Assembly: GCA_965203635.1 (NCBI GenBank)
Contig: OZ241903.1
Coordinates: 2,480,001 to 2,544,000, forward strand
Length of the DNA: 64,000 bases
Source: Aldehydirespirator sp965203635
GTDB taxonomy: Bacteria; Actinomycetota; Acidimicrobiia; Acidimicrobiales; Aldehydirespiratoraceae
Reading direction: 5' to 3'
In this document: piece by piece, positions 51,073 to 59,943 of the stretch
How the letters are laid out: each line of letters begins with the position of its first letter
Numbering within the stretch: position 1 is the stretch's first letter
Position numbers and translations under genes: made by a program
The notes under the pieces: model-generated
Seen by the model: the letters and a program-made list of their open reading frames with translations, nothing else
What the model was told of the DNA's origin: nothing
Database searches by the model: none

Positions 51073-52656
51073 ATGGCACCCCGCCCCGCGATCCATTGGC
51101 CCACCGGCGCGCGAACCGTCTTCTTCGACGATGTCGCATCGCGGGCCACTCTCAGCAAGGCCGTCAGGGACGGCAGGATCCGGCGGATAGCCCCGCGGCT
51201 CTATTCGGCCGACCTTGAGAGCTCCGCCGACGAGATCGTCCTGGCGAATCGTTGGCCCATCCTGGGCAGGCTGCTACCCGGTGCTCTGATAGCCGACCGT
51301 TCGGCCGCGGAGGACGGACGGGTCACCGGCGGCCGGCTCTTCGTGGTGGCCGACACCACTCGCAAGTCCATCGGCCTGCCTGGTCTGGAGGTCCGCATCC
51401 GGCCCGGCACACCGTTCGACGCGCCCGTTGCAGACCCCTTGTGGTCTGACGGGCTGCGCATGTCGAGCCCGGCCCGGACCCTGCTAGACAACCTCACCGA
51501 GTCCCGCCAGCGTGACGGAAAGGCGGCCCGGACCCTCACGCTGTCTGAGATCGAGGACTGGCTGGCACGCAAGGCCATCGCCTGGGACATCCGGCGGATC
51601 GAGCGCCTGAGGACCGAGGCGATCGCCCTGGCCGAAGCTGCCGGCGCCGCTGACCGACTGAGGGCCATCGAGCAACTCTTCGAGCACCTCTCGGGCGATT
51701 CCCCACCACGTGCTCACGCCGGGCGGCTTCTCGTCGCGCTGCGGGAAGGCCGCGCCTGGGACGAGCACCGGATGGCGATGTTCGAGCGAGTGGCCTCGCA
51801 GCTCTCCGACACTGCCGACTGGGACATACCCGACGGGCTGCCCGCATCCACACAGCCCGAGGAGGTCGCCTTCTATGAGGCCTACCTGTCGCAGGTGCCG
51901 GGCCGCCGGACCGTCCCGAGCCGCGTCCCGGATGAGCTGCCGCTGTATGAGGCTTACTTCTCCAACTACATCGAGGGAACGGTGTTCACTCTCGACGAGG
52001 CTCGCCGCATCATCGAGTCGAACGAGCCGCCCGCCTCCCGATCGGCCGACGGCCATGACATCCTGGGAACCTATCGATGCGTCGCCGACCCGGTCGGACG
52101 GCGGGCGACCTCCGAGGATCCGGAAAGACTCATCCTCGCCCTGAGAGAGCGCCATCAAGCGATCCAGGCCGGCCGGCCGGACATGGGCCCCGGCCAATGG
52201 AAGACCGAGGCGAACTCGGTCGGCGGCTACCCGTTCGTCGAGCCGGCGCTGGTGGAGGGGACGCTGCGCAAGGGCCTCGGGCTGATGCCGCGGGTCCGGC
52301 CCGGATTCTGGCGGGCGCTGTACGTGCTGTTCGTCGTGACTGAGGTGCATCCCTTCACAGATGGCAACGGCCGCGTCGCGCGGGTCATGATGAACGCCGA
52401 GCTGTCCGCGGTCGGCCAGGCCCGGATCGTCATCCCCAGCGTGTATCGCAACGAGTACATCTCGAGCCTGCGCCGCGCCTCGACGCAGGGAGGCGACGTG
52501 AGGGCGCTGGCACGCGTCCTCGCGCACGCGTGGCGGTGGACGGCCGCGATGCCGTGGTCCGAGCGTGCCGCCACCGAAGGCCAACTGCACGCAACCAACG
52601 CGCTGATCGACGCCACCGACGCACAACACAGCGGCACACGCCTCGACCTCCCCTGA
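51073..52656 (+). CDS. Fic-domain AMPylase fused to an AbiEi-like N-terminal domain
   Basis: 527-residue protein. The N-terminal ~150 residues resemble AbiEi-type antitoxin/winged-helix regions (RTVFFDDVASRATLSKAVRDGRIRR...RLYS). The C-terminal half is Fic: inhibitory motif S297-NYI-E-G (S/T-xxx-E-G/N) N-terminal to the core, which makes it a class II autoinhibited enzyme, and the active site H426-PFTDGNGR. A putative operator precedes it. Function is likely nucleotidyl transfer to protein targets under self-control; the fusion may add promoter autoregulation (inference). Adjacent A/T-rich DNA suggests acquisition. Confidence 0.87.
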   Translation: MAPRPAIHWPTGARTVFFDDVASRATLSKAVRDGRIRRIAPRLYSADLESSADEIVLANRWPILGRLLPGALIADRSAAEDGRVTGGRLFVVADTTRKSIGLPGLEVRIRPGTPFDAPVADPLWSDGLRMSSPARTLLDNLTESRQRDGKAARTLTLSEIEDWLARKAIAWDIRRIERLRTEAIALAEAAGAADRLRAIEQLFEHLSGDSPPRAHAGRLLVALREGRAWDEHRMAMFERVASQLSDTADWDIPDGLPASTQPEEVAFYEAYLSQVPGRRTVPSRVPDELPLYEAYFSNYIEGTVFTLDEARRIIESNEPPASRSADGHDILGTYRCVADPVGRRATSEDPERLILALRERHQAIQAGRPDMGPGQWKTEANSVGGYPFVEPALVEGTLRKGLGLMPRVRPGFWRALYVLFVVTEVHPFTDGNGRVARVMMNAELSAVGQARIVIPSVYRNEYISSLRRASTQGGDVRALARVLAHAWRWTAAMPWSERAATEGQLHATNALIDATDAQHSGTRLDLP

Positions 52657-52738
52657 CGCGGCTCAGAGGCAAGCAACCGCTGGGTAGGCCGCCCGGCAAG
52701 CAGGTGTCCATTGAGAGAACGTGGCAGGCGGCGCGCGG

Positions 52739-52811
<73 letters not shown>

Positions 52812-52892
52812 GCCCCGACCCTACCGTCGAGCCCGGCCGTAGCCGTCGCCCGGTAGTGAGGTGAACGAGCCACGACTGGTCTACGTCAAGGT

Positions 52893-53249
52893 CTATCCCT
52901 GCTGTGGGGTCGCGGCGGGGGCTGGTTGTGCGTCCAGTGCACGGTCCTTGACGGGCTCAAGGGACAGCCTCAGGCCCAAGGCGTTGGTGATCTTCAATAG
53001 CGTTGCGAGGGTGGGGTTGCCGCCTTCAGACAGCGCTTCGTAGAGGTTGCCTCGATTTAGCCCGGTGTCGCGGGCGAGGGCGCTCATGTTGTGAGTCCGT
53101 GCGACGTGCTTCAGTGCGGCACGAATCATGGCTCCGTCCCCAGGGTCCTCATCCGCGGCAGCCCTGAGAAGCCCCTGGACATCTTCCTCGGTTCGTATGT
53201 AGTCCGCCGCGTCGAACCTTCGATACTCCTCGGTTATTGGTATGGCCAT
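52893..53249 (-). CDS. HigA/COG3636-like antitoxin, XRE-type
   Basis: 118-residue DNA-binding protein: ITEEYRRFDAADYIRTEEDV at the N-terminus and an HTH with MSALARDTGLNRGNLYEALSEGGNPTLATLLKITNALGL, typical of addiction-module antidotes. The usual RelE/HigB-type toxin is absent next to it; a hicBA pair lies upstream instead. TATATC sits 7 nt before the ATG, suggesting a leaderless transcript, inside a perfect palindrome. Confidence 0.85.
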   Translation of the reverse strand: MAIPITEEYRRFDAADYIRTEEDVQGLLRAAADEDPGDGAMIRAALKHVARTHNMSALARDTGLNRGNLYEALSEGGNPTLATLLKITNALGLRLSLEPVKDRALDAQPAPAATPQQG

Positions 53250-53251
53250 GG

Positions 53252-53269
53252 TGTACGATATACCGTACA
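53252..53269. promoter_or_regulatory. Palindromic operator of the HigA-like gene
   Basis: TGTACG-ATATAC-CGTACA, a perfect 6-6-6 inverted repeat ending 2 bp before the start codon and enclosing the probable -10. Position and symmetry are those of an antitoxin autorepression site. Confidence 0.65.
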
Positions 53270-53281
53270 GCAGGTGAAGCG

Positions 53282-53509
53282 TCAGTCCGCCGAATCGAGC
53301 CACTCGTCTCGCGAGATGCCGGCCTGCCTCAACACGTTTGCGAGTAGGTCGACTCCGATGTCGCCCTGGTGGGGGTTGGGAAGGCGGACCTTCTTCTTGC
53401 CCTCTTGCATGAAGTCATGTCTCTTGCCGGACCGCGGGCCCTTCCAGCCGAGCTTCCGGAAGCGCTTGATGAGTTCGCTCCTGGAGACCGGCGCCAACCG
53501 GCGGCTCAT
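53282..53509 (-). CDS. hicA: HicA-family mRNA interferase toxin
   Basis: 75-residue dsRBD-fold toxin: SRSELIKRFRKLGWKGPRSGKRHDF with the catalytic His (RHDFM) and VRLPNPHQGDIGVDLLANVLRQAGISRDEWL. HicA cleaves mRNA when freed from HicB. Overlaps hicB by 4 bp; antitoxin-first order as in part of the family. Confidence 0.9.
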   Translation of the reverse strand: MSRRLAPVSRSELIKRFRKLGWKGPRSGKRHDFMQEGKKKVRLPNPHQGDIGVDLLANVLRQAGISRDEWLDSAD

Positions 53510-53799
53510 TGGGCTGTGACTAGATGCACGCCCTCCATGCTGGGGATGTCGTCGTCGCCGTCCTCGAGCTTGAGGGTCGCCCAGTCCACGAGCACGGACC
53601 TCAAGTCTTCCAGCGCTTCATCCTCCGACTGGCCGAAGCCCCAGGCTCCGTCGATTCCCGCAACCGTCGCGACAACACCGGCGGGGTCATTGATAGTTCG
53701 GACGACTGCGTGCGAGACGGCTACCTTCGCCCAGCGCTCGACATCGGTAGCGTCAATCTGACCCTGCCCAGAGACGTTGCCGCGCCTCTCTCGCTCCAT
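53506..53799 (-). CDS. hicB: HicB-family antitoxin
   Basis: 97-residue partner of HicA: partial HicB RNase H-like fold with PAGVVATVAGIDGAWGFGQSEDEALEDLRSVLVDW. No C-terminal HTH/RHH is apparent, so repression may depend on the neighbouring XRE protein. The ATG at 53799 is favoured; the frame extends upstream into the tRNA-Asn region but without homology. Confidence 0.82.
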   Translation of the reverse strand: MERERRGNVSGQGQIDATDVERWAKVAVSHAVVRTINDPAGVVATVAGIDGAWGFGQSEDEALEDLRSVLVDWATLKLEDGDDDIPSMEGVHLVTAQ

Positions 53800-53829
53800 G
53801 CTCTCGCACACTTTCTCGTCGGTAGCCGG

Positions 53830-53905
53830 TGGCTCCGGGGGTGGGGCTCGAACCCACAACCTAGCGGTTAACAGCCGCTTGCTCTGCCAGTTGAGCTACC
53901 CCGGA
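53830..53905 (-). tRNA. tRNA-Asn(GUU)
   Basis: Acceptor TCCGGGG/CCCCGGA, D-arm GCTC...GAGC, anticodon stem AGCGG/CCGCT with loop CTGTTAA (GTT), T-loop TTCGAGC, discriminator G, encoded CCA at 53830-53832. Its first 10 nt contain the dnaG stop codon. Confidence 0.93.
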
Positions 53906-55722
53906 TCAGCCTGTGAGGCTACCAGCGACCCCGACACGGACGCCTCGGATCGGCGTCCGTGCTCGATCAGCCACGGCAGCAGGACCGCCAGCGTGTCGGC
54001 GCGGGTGTTCCGCTCATCGAGCTGCTCGGACTGAGACTTCAGCCAGGCGACGCTGGTGCTGTACTGCTGGCGCATGGCGGGATCGTCGGCGGAGGCCGCC
54101 ATGCGGCGCAGGTCGTTCATGGCGCGGCCGGACGTGAGGCGGGCCACACGGGCCAGCACGTCCTCGACGGACGCATTGCCCGCGTCGACGGCCAGCCGGT
54201 GCAGCAACTGCGCCGCCGGCGGAGACACCTGATCGGACGCCTCCACCACTCCCCCGGTGCGCTCGAGCGCCTCGAAGGCCTCGCGGTGCACCGGATCTCC
54301 GAACAGGGTGGCGTGCAGGCGTTGGGCCACCTCACCCGGCCGGTGAATGGCCAGCTGCAGCGCCTCGTCCTCGGGGGTCAGACGCTCGCCGGCCGGGGCC
54401 TGGAACCTGTCTCCGTCCGCGCTACGAGCCGGCGCCATGCTCGGCCCGCCGGCCGCGAAGCGGCGCAAATGATCGGGATCCACATGGCAGCGGTCCGCGA
54501 TCTCGATCACGTGGGGGTCGCGCACCATCGGGTCGGGGTGCTCGTTGACCACGGTCACGGCCCGCTCGGCCGATCGGGCCCGGCTCTCGATGGTGGACAG
54601 GTCGGCACCCGCCAGGGCCCGGTCCACCCTGAACTGAAGGAGCGGGATCGCTTCCTCGATGGCCCGATGCAGAGCTTCCGGGTCGGAGCGGCCCAGGTCG
54701 CCGGGATCCTTGCCAGAGGGCAGGTCGGCCACCAGCACCTCCAACTCGAACTGGCGCTCCCAGGCGTAGACCCGGCCTGCGGCCGCGGCTCCCGCGGCGT
54801 CGGCGTCGAAGGCCAGCACCAGCCGGTCGGCCGAGAACCGCTTCAGCAGCCGCACATGCTCCTCGGTGAGGGCGGTGCCGCAGGTGGCCACGGCCAACTC
54901 GATGCCGGCGGTGGCGCACCCGATCACGTCGGTGTAGCCCTCGCACACCACTGCCCGGCCCGCCTTGACGATCTCCTTGCGGTGCTCGTGCAGCCCGTAG
55001 AGGACCCTGCTCTTGTCGTAGGTCTTGGCCTCGGTCGAGGTGTTCATGTACTTGGGGCCGTCGATGCCCGGCATGACCCGGCCGCCGAAGCCGACGGTGT
55101 CGCCCCGCTCGTCGCTGATGGGGAACAGGATCCGGCCCCGGAAGAAGTCCTGCTGGCGCCCGCCGCGGTTCACGAACCCGAGGCCCGAGTCGCGCAGGTC
55201 GTCGTTGGAGACCCTCAGATGCCTCGCCAGATGGTCCCAGCCGTCGGGCGCCCAACCGATCTTCCAGCGGCGCACCAGATCGCCGTCGTAGCCGCGGGAC
55301 CTGAGGTAGTGCCGGGCCGGTCCCGCGTCCTGGCCGTCCAACAGCCGCTGGTGGTAGAAGTCCCTGGCCTTGGCAACCGACTCCAGCAGCCGCTTGCGCC
55401 GGCTGCGGGCCGCGCCCTCGTCCCGGCTGGTGTAGTTCAGCCGGATCCCGGCCCGCCCGGCCAGCAGCTCGACTGCGCCCGCGAAGTCGAGCCCCTCTAT
55501 CTCCTGCACGAAGGTGATGACGTCGCCGCTGCGCTGGCAGCCGAAGCAGTAGTAGACGCCCTTGCCGGGCGACACCGACAGCGACGGCGTGCGCTCGCCG
55601 TGCAGCGGGCAGCGGGCCATCCACTGCCTCCCGGAGCGCTTGATCTCGGTGTGCTCGCCGATGATCGCGACGATGTCGGTGGCCGCCCGGACCCGGGCTA
55701 TGTCGTCCGCCACGATCCCCAT
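53896..55722 (-). CDS. dnaG: DNA primase
   Basis: 608-residue replication primase. CHC2 zinc finger CPLHGERTPSLSVSPGKGVYYCFGC (CxxH...CxxC type), the RNA-polymerase core with VVCEGYTDVIG, TOPRIM acidic LVLAFDADAAGAAAA, and a helicase-interacting C-terminal region with a helical tail. The ATG at 55722 (MGIVADDIARVRAATDIV) fits family starts; ATG 55734 is possible. Its TAG lies within tRNA-Asn, U8-A9-G10 of the tRNA. Downstream of glyS in the same direction. Confidence 0.93.
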   Translation of the reverse strand: MGIVADDIARVRAATDIVAIIGEHTEIKRSGRQWMARCPLHGERTPSLSVSPGKGVYYCFGCQRSGDVITFVQEIEGLDFAGAVELLAGRAGIRLNYTSRDEGAARSRRKRLLESVAKARDFYHQRLLDGQDAGPARHYLRSRGYDGDLVRRWKIGWAPDGWDHLARHLRVSNDDLRDSGLGFVNRGGRQQDFFRGRILFPISDERGDTVGFGGRVMPGIDGPKYMNTSTEAKTYDKSRVLYGLHEHRKEIVKAGRAVVCEGYTDVIGCATAGIELAVATCGTALTEEHVRLLKRFSADRLVLAFDADAAGAAAAGRVYAWERQFELEVLVADLPSGKDPGDLGRSDPEALHRAIEEAIPLLQFRVDRALAGADLSTIESRARSAERAVTVVNEHPDPMVRDPHVIEIADRCHVDPDHLRRFAAGGPSMAPARSADGDRFQAPAGERLTPEDEALQLAIHRPGEVAQRLHATLFGDPVHREAFEALERTGGVVEASDQVSPPAAQLLHRLAVDAGNASVEDVLARVARLTSGRAMNDLRRMAASADDPAMRQQYSTSVAWLKSQSEQLDERNTRADTLAVLLPWLIEHGRRSEASVSGSLVASQADPG

Positions 55723-55736
55723 CGGGGCGAACATAC

Positions 55737-56095
55737 CAGCGCCATCGGACGGCGGCGGGCGCGTGCTCCGGCAAGTCGCATGCCGCATCGTCCGGCGGAT
55801 GGACCGTTGCGGATCGCCGGCCGCTCCCGTGCCGCCCGCGGGTTGCCACCGACCCCTCGGTGCGCTAACGTCCTGCTATGGACTACACCCGAAAGGGTCG
55901 TTGTCCTAGCTTCCGGAGTGCCTCCGGCCCGAGCGGACCAGTTTCCGCCGAGCGGGGTGGTTCTCCGGCCCGAGCGGACGAATTGGTGCCGGGGTGCCCC
56001 CGCCGAGCGGACGAAGTGAAGCGGGAGCACCCCGGCATCGCTACGCTACCCGTTCTGAACTGAAATACATAAGAGATATTGTAAATAACAACAAA
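55737..56095. other. glyS-dnaG intergenic region with repeats and hairpin, no gene
   Basis: No start with ribosome site or recognisable protein. 55915-56015 holds irregular repeats of GCCCGAGCGGAC/GCCGAGCGG with AGTT, GGTT or AATT between them. A strong hairpin has arms GCCGGGGTGC/GCACCCCGGC (55988-55997, 56027-56036) plus inner CCCGC/GCGGG. The last ~50 bp before the glyS stop (56046-56095) is strikingly A/T-rich for this genome. Confidence 0.6.
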
Positions 56096-57427
56096 CTATT
56101 GAAAGTTGTCGGATAGGTAGCCGACGAGGCGGTCGATGCTTACCCGGTCCTGGGCCATGGTGTCGCGGTCGCGCACCGTCACCGCGTCGTCGTCGAGGGT
56201 GTCGAAGTCGACGGTCACGCACAGCGGGGTGCCGATCTCGTCCTGGCGCCGGTAGCGGCGGCCGATGGCCTGGGTCTCGTCGTAGTCGCAGCTCCAGCGG
56301 CCCTTGAGCAGGTCGAACACCCGGTTCGCCACCGGCACCAGCACGTCCTTGCGCGACAGCGGCAGCACGGCCACCTGGTACGGAGCCAGCCGCCGGTCGA
56401 GGCGGAGCACGACCCGTTCGGCGTCGTTGACCACCTCGGTGTCGTAGGCCGACATCAGGAAGGCCATGGCGGCCCGGGTCGCGCCGGCCGCGGGCTCTAT
56501 CACGTGGGGCACGTAGTGCTCCTCGGTGGCCGGGTCGAAGTACTCCAGGCGCTCGCCCGAATGCTCGGCGTGGCAGCGCAGGTCGTAGTCGCCCCGGTTG
56601 GCGATGCCCTCCAGCTCGTCCCAGCCCCAGGGGAAGAGGAACTCGACGTCGGACGTGGCCGACGAGTAGTGGCTCAACTCGTCGGTGCCGTGGGCTCGTA
56701 GTCGCAGCATCTCGCCTCTGATGCCCAGATCCAGGTACCACTGGTGGCGGGCCTCGCACCAGTGCTCGAACCAGCCCGCGGCCTCGTCCGGTGGGACGAA
56801 GTACTCCATCTCCATCTGCTCGAACTCGCGGGTGCGGAACACGAAGTTGCCCGGCGTGATCTCGTTGCGGAACGACTTCCCGATCTGGGCGATCCCGAAC
56901 GGCGGGCGCTTGCGGCTGGCTCGCAGCACGTTGGCGAAGTTGATGAACATGCCCTGGGCCGTCTCGGGCCGCAGGTAGACCTGCGCCGCTGAGTCGGCCA
57001 CCGGCCCGGCGTGGGTGGAGAACATGAGGTTGAACTGCCGGGGCTCGGTCAACTGGCCGCGCTCGCCGCACGCGGGGCAGACCTCGGGATCCTCCAGCTT
57101 GTCGGCCCGGTGGCGGGCCCCGCAGGCGCGGCAGTCCACCATCGGATCGGTGAAGTTGTCGAGGTGGCCCGAGGCCTCCCACACCGCCGGTGGCGACAGG
57201 ATCGAAGCGTCCAGACCGACCACGTCGTGGCGCATCTGCACCATCGACCGCCACCACTGCTCCTTCACGTTGCGCAGCAGCAGCACACCCAGCGGCCCGT
57301 AGTCGTAGGCCGAGCGGAAGCCGCCGTAGATCTCCGCGGAGCGGAACACGAAGCCGCGCCGCACGCAGAGGTTGACGATCGCGTCGAACAACTCCGGGTC
57401 TGGGCGGGACTCTGCCACAGACGGCAA
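56096..57427 (-). CDS. glyS: Glycyl-tRNA synthetase (dimeric type)
   Basis: 443-residue class II synthetase. Motif 1 region GFVFRSAEIYGGFRSAYDYGPLG, a C4 zinc insertion (CRACGARH...CPACGERG), motif 2 FRNEITPGNFVFRTREFEQMEMEYF, glycine-site blocks, motif 3 SAYDTEVVN/GATRAAMAFL and an anticodon-binding domain (YQVAVLPLSRK). Eukaryote-like alpha2 enzyme usual in actinobacteria. Ends in A/T-rich DNA. Confidence 0.95.
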   Translation of the reverse strand: MPSVAESRPDPELFDAIVNLCVRRGFVFRSAEIYGGFRSAYDYGPLGVLLLRNVKEQWWRSMVQMRHDVVGLDASILSPPAVWEASGHLDNFTDPMVDCRACGARHRADKLEDPEVCPACGERGQLTEPRQFNLMFSTHAGPVADSAAQVYLRPETAQGMFINFANVLRASRKRPPFGIAQIGKSFRNEITPGNFVFRTREFEQMEMEYFVPPDEAAGWFEHWCEARHQWYLDLGIRGEMLRLRAHGTDELSHYSSATSDVEFLFPWGWDELEGIANRGDYDLRCHAEHSGERLEYFDPATEEHYVPHVIEPAAGATRAAMAFLMSAYDTEVVNDAERVVLRLDRRLAPYQVAVLPLSRKDVLVPVANRVFDLLKGRWSCDYDETQAIGRRYRRQDEIGTPLCVTVDFDTLDDDAVTVRDRDTMAQDRVSIDRLVGYLSDNFQ

Positions 57428-57436
57428 GGTTAAGAG

Positions 57437-58156
57437 CTAAGAGCGGTCCAGCACGGCCACCGATCGCAGCCGCCGCTCCAGATGGGACTCGATCGCCGCG
57501 GTGGCGATGGCCGTCACCTCGGCGGTGGCGTCGTCGGCCTGCCGGCGCAGAGCCGCTCCAAGCTGGCCGCCGAGGATCTGGCGAAGCATCTCCAGGGCCT
57601 CCCGGCTGATCGGCCGGCCACGGCGGCACTGGTGGCACAGCACCCCGCCGGCATCGATGTCGAGAGCCTCGAAGGGCTCGCCCGCTCCGCAGGCCACGCA
57701 GCTGGCCAGCTCGGGCTGCACCCCCTCCAACGCCAGCAGCTTCAAGAAGAAACCCGCCACGACCAGCTCGCTGTCGACGCGGTCCAGCGTGGTCAGGGCC
57801 CGAACGAGCATCACATGTCGGTCGGGGTCGCCTCCGGTCTCGGGCGCGACATGATCGACGGCCTCCAGCATGGCGGAGGCTCGGGCGAACCTGTCGGGGT
57901 CTGACCGGAGGCTCGCGAAGCGGTCGATGGTCTCAGCCTGGGTCAGAGTGTCGAGTTCGCCGCGGCCCCGGTACAGCTGCACCGCCACGTGGCAGGCCGG
58001 CTCCAGGCGGGCGCCGAACTTCGAGCGGGTGCGCCGCACCCCCTTGGCCACGGCGCGGACCTTGCCATGAGCCAGCGTGTGCAAGTTCACGATGCGGTCT
58101 GCCTCGCCCAGCTTCCAGGTGCGCAGCACCACCGCCTCGTCGCGGTAGAGGCTCAT
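57437..58156 (-). CDS. recO: RecO, recombination mediator
   Basis: 239-residue RecFOR-pathway protein: N-terminal OB fold SLYRDEAVVLRTWKLGEADRIVNL and GVRRTRSKFGARLEPA, then a helical domain with a zinc site (CVACGAGE...CHQCRRG). Loads RecA on SSB-coated DNA. Between uppS and glyS, as in related genomes. Confidence 0.93.
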   Translation of the reverse strand: MSLYRDEAVVLRTWKLGEADRIVNLHTLAHGKVRAVAKGVRRTRSKFGARLEPACHVAVQLYRGRGELDTLTQAETIDRFASLRSDPDRFARASAMLEAVDHVAPETGGDPDRHVMLVRALTTLDRVDSELVVAGFFLKLLALEGVQPELASCVACGAGEPFEALDIDAGGVLCHQCRRGRPISREALEMLRQILGGQLGAALRRQADDATAEVTAIATAAIESHLERRLRSVAVLDRS

Positions 58157-58160
58157 CGCC

Positions 58161-58940
58161 CTAACCGGGGTTGTCTCGCCTCTTGCCGTCGCCGTTGGAC
58201 GTGATGGCCGAGTTCGCGCCGTTGGGTGAGACCCGCCCGAACCGCCGCTCGCGCTCCTGGTAGACCCTTATCGCCTCGTAGAGGTCCCCGCGGCGGAAGT
58301 CGGGCCACGCCGTGTCGGTGAAGTACAGCTCGCTGTAGGCCAGCTCCCAGAGCAGGAAGTTGGAGGTGCGGAACTCCCCGGAGGTGCGGATCATCAGGTC
58401 GGGTTCCGGCATCTCGGGGTCATAGAGGCGGCAGGCGATGGTGCGCTCGGTGATCCTGTCGGCAGAAATCCCGGAGTTCACGACCGCCCTGACCGCGTCG
58501 ACGATCTCTGCCCGCCCGCCGTAGTTGAAGGCGATGGTGAAGGTCATCCGGTGGTTGCGCCTGGTCAGTTCCACGGCGTCGTCCATGAGCTGGATCAGCT
58601 TCTTGGGCACCCGGCGGTCGCGGCGGCCCACGAACCGGATCCGCACGCCCCGCTCGTGCAGGTCGTCCCGGCGCCTCAGCAGAATGTCCTCGTTGAATTC
58701 GAGCAGGAAGCGGACCTCGTCGGGTGGGCGCCGCCAATTCTCAGTGCTGAAGGCATAGACGGTGAGCCACTCGACACCGATGTCGAGAGCCCCGTCCACC
58801 ACGTCGAACAGCGCCTCCTCGCCGGCTCTGTGACCTTCGGTACGGGGCAGGCCCCGAGACTGGGCCCAGCGCCCGTTGCCGTCCATCACGCACGCAACAT
58901 GCGAGGGAACGCGGTCCAAATCCAACGCCGCGGTGATCAT
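58161..58940 (-). CDS. uppS: Undecaprenyl (polyprenyl) diphosphate synthase
   Basis: 259-residue cis-prenyltransferase making the lipid carrier for wall precursors. HVACVMDGNGRWAQSRGLPRTEGHRAG has the catalytic Asp; TVYAFSTENWRRPPDEV, FNYGGRAEI and DLMIRTSGEFRTSNFLLWELAYSE complete the set. The ATG at 58940 is chosen because the frame above it is only the dispersed 50-bp element. A second cis-prenyltransferase elsewhere is possible in actinobacteria. Confidence 0.94.
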   Translation of the reverse strand: MITAALDLDRVPSHVACVMDGNGRWAQSRGLPRTEGHRAGEEALFDVVDGALDIGVEWLTVYAFSTENWRRPPDEVRFLLEFNEDILLRRRDDLHERGVRIRFVGRRDRRVPKKLIQLMDDAVELTRRNHRMTFTIAFNYGGRAEIVDAVRAVVNSGISADRITERTIACRLYDPEMPEPDLMIRTSGEFRTSNFLLWELAYSELYFTDTAWPDFRRGDLYEAIRVYQERERRFGRVSPNGANSAITSNGDGKRRDNPG

Positions 58941-59015
58941 CACTGTGAAGCTACCGCGTGACCCGGTTGAAACGTGCGCGGGTTGACATCCGCTCGTCAC
59001 GTTGCGGCGGTGCTT

Positions 59016-59077
59016 CTCCCGCTCTTGTTCGCTGCGCTCACGGGCCGCTCGGGCCACGGCCTCGCAAGCTCGGCCTC
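59016..59077 (-). repeat. Dispersed 50-bp element, copy D (with 11-bp module)
   Basis: Core 59016-59065, identical to copy A; module-like AGAGGCCGAGCT at 59067-59078, almost abutting. Between era and uppS, oriented with them, shortly after the era stop. Confidence 0.85.
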
Positions 59078-59091
59078 TGGCGTGGCGCGCC

Positions 59092-59943
59092 TTATCCGGC
59101 GCGTCGCTGCCAGTTCTTGTCGACTCTGACCGCGAGTTGCAGGTAGGCGCCCTCAGGGAGCTGCGAGCGCACTGCCGTTCCGACCGCCTTGAGCATCGAT
59201 CCGCCCTTGCCGATCACGATCGCCTTCTGGGAAGGGCGTTCAACGATGACCTCGCAGCGGATCAGGGGCCAATCCCATTCCGTCACCCGGGTCGCGATCG
59301 AATGGGGCAGCTCGTTGCGTGCGGTTGCCAGGAGCCGTTCCCGTACCAGCTCGGCCACCCGGAAGGCCTCCGGGGCGTCCGAAACTGTGCCTTCGGGGTA
59401 GAGGGCCGGACCGGTGGGCAGGCGGCCTACGAGGTGCTCCACCAGAGCCGCGACACCCTGGCCGGTGCGTCCGCTCACCGGGTAGTAGGCCTCGAAGTCC
59501 AGCTCCGCCAGGGCTGCGAGCTGTTCCAGCATCGCCTGCGGTCCCACCAGGTCGGCCTTGGTCACGACCACAACGGAGTCCGCCGGCAGCGACCGGGCGA
59601 TGAAGGCGTCGCCGCGGCCGTAGGGAGCCGATGCGTCGATCACCAGGCACGCCACGTCGATTCCGTGCAGGGCCTCGCTGGCGGCAGCGTTCATGCGACG
59701 CCCGAGCGCGGTGCGGGGCTTGTGTATGCCCGGCGTGTCGACCAGGATCATCTGGGCCTCACGACGGGTGAGCACCCCACGCAACTCGGTGCGGGTGGTC
59801 TGGGGCTTGTCCGAGACGATCGACACCTTCTGCCCGACGATCCTGTTGATCAGCGTCGACTTGCCCGCATTGGGGCGGCCCGCCAGCCCGACGATCCCGC
59901 ATCGGTAACCGCCGGAGCCTGTGTCCGGCACCGGCGGCTTCAT
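59092..59943 (-). CDS. era: GTPase Era
   Basis: 283-residue ribosome-assembly GTPase. G1 GRPNAGKSTL, G2 PQTTR, G3 DTPGIH, G4 TKAD, G5 VSGRTG, then a KH domain with IVIGKGGSMLKAVG binding the 16S 3' end. Start overlaps the CorC-like gene by 4 bp. Confidence 0.95.
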   Translation of the reverse strand: MKPPVPDTGSGGYRCGIVGLAGRPNAGKSTLINRIVGQKVSIVSDKPQTTRTELRGVLTRREAQMILVDTPGIHKPRTALGRRMNAAASEALHGIDVACLVIDASAPYGRGDAFIARSLPADSVVVVTKADLVGPQAMLEQLAALAELDFEAYYPVSGRTGQGVAALVEHLVGRLPTGPALYPEGTVSDAPEAFRVAELVRERLLATARNELPHSIATRVTEWDWPLIRCEVIVERPSQKAIVIGKGGSMLKAVGTAVRSQLPEGAYLQLAVRVDKNWQRRAG

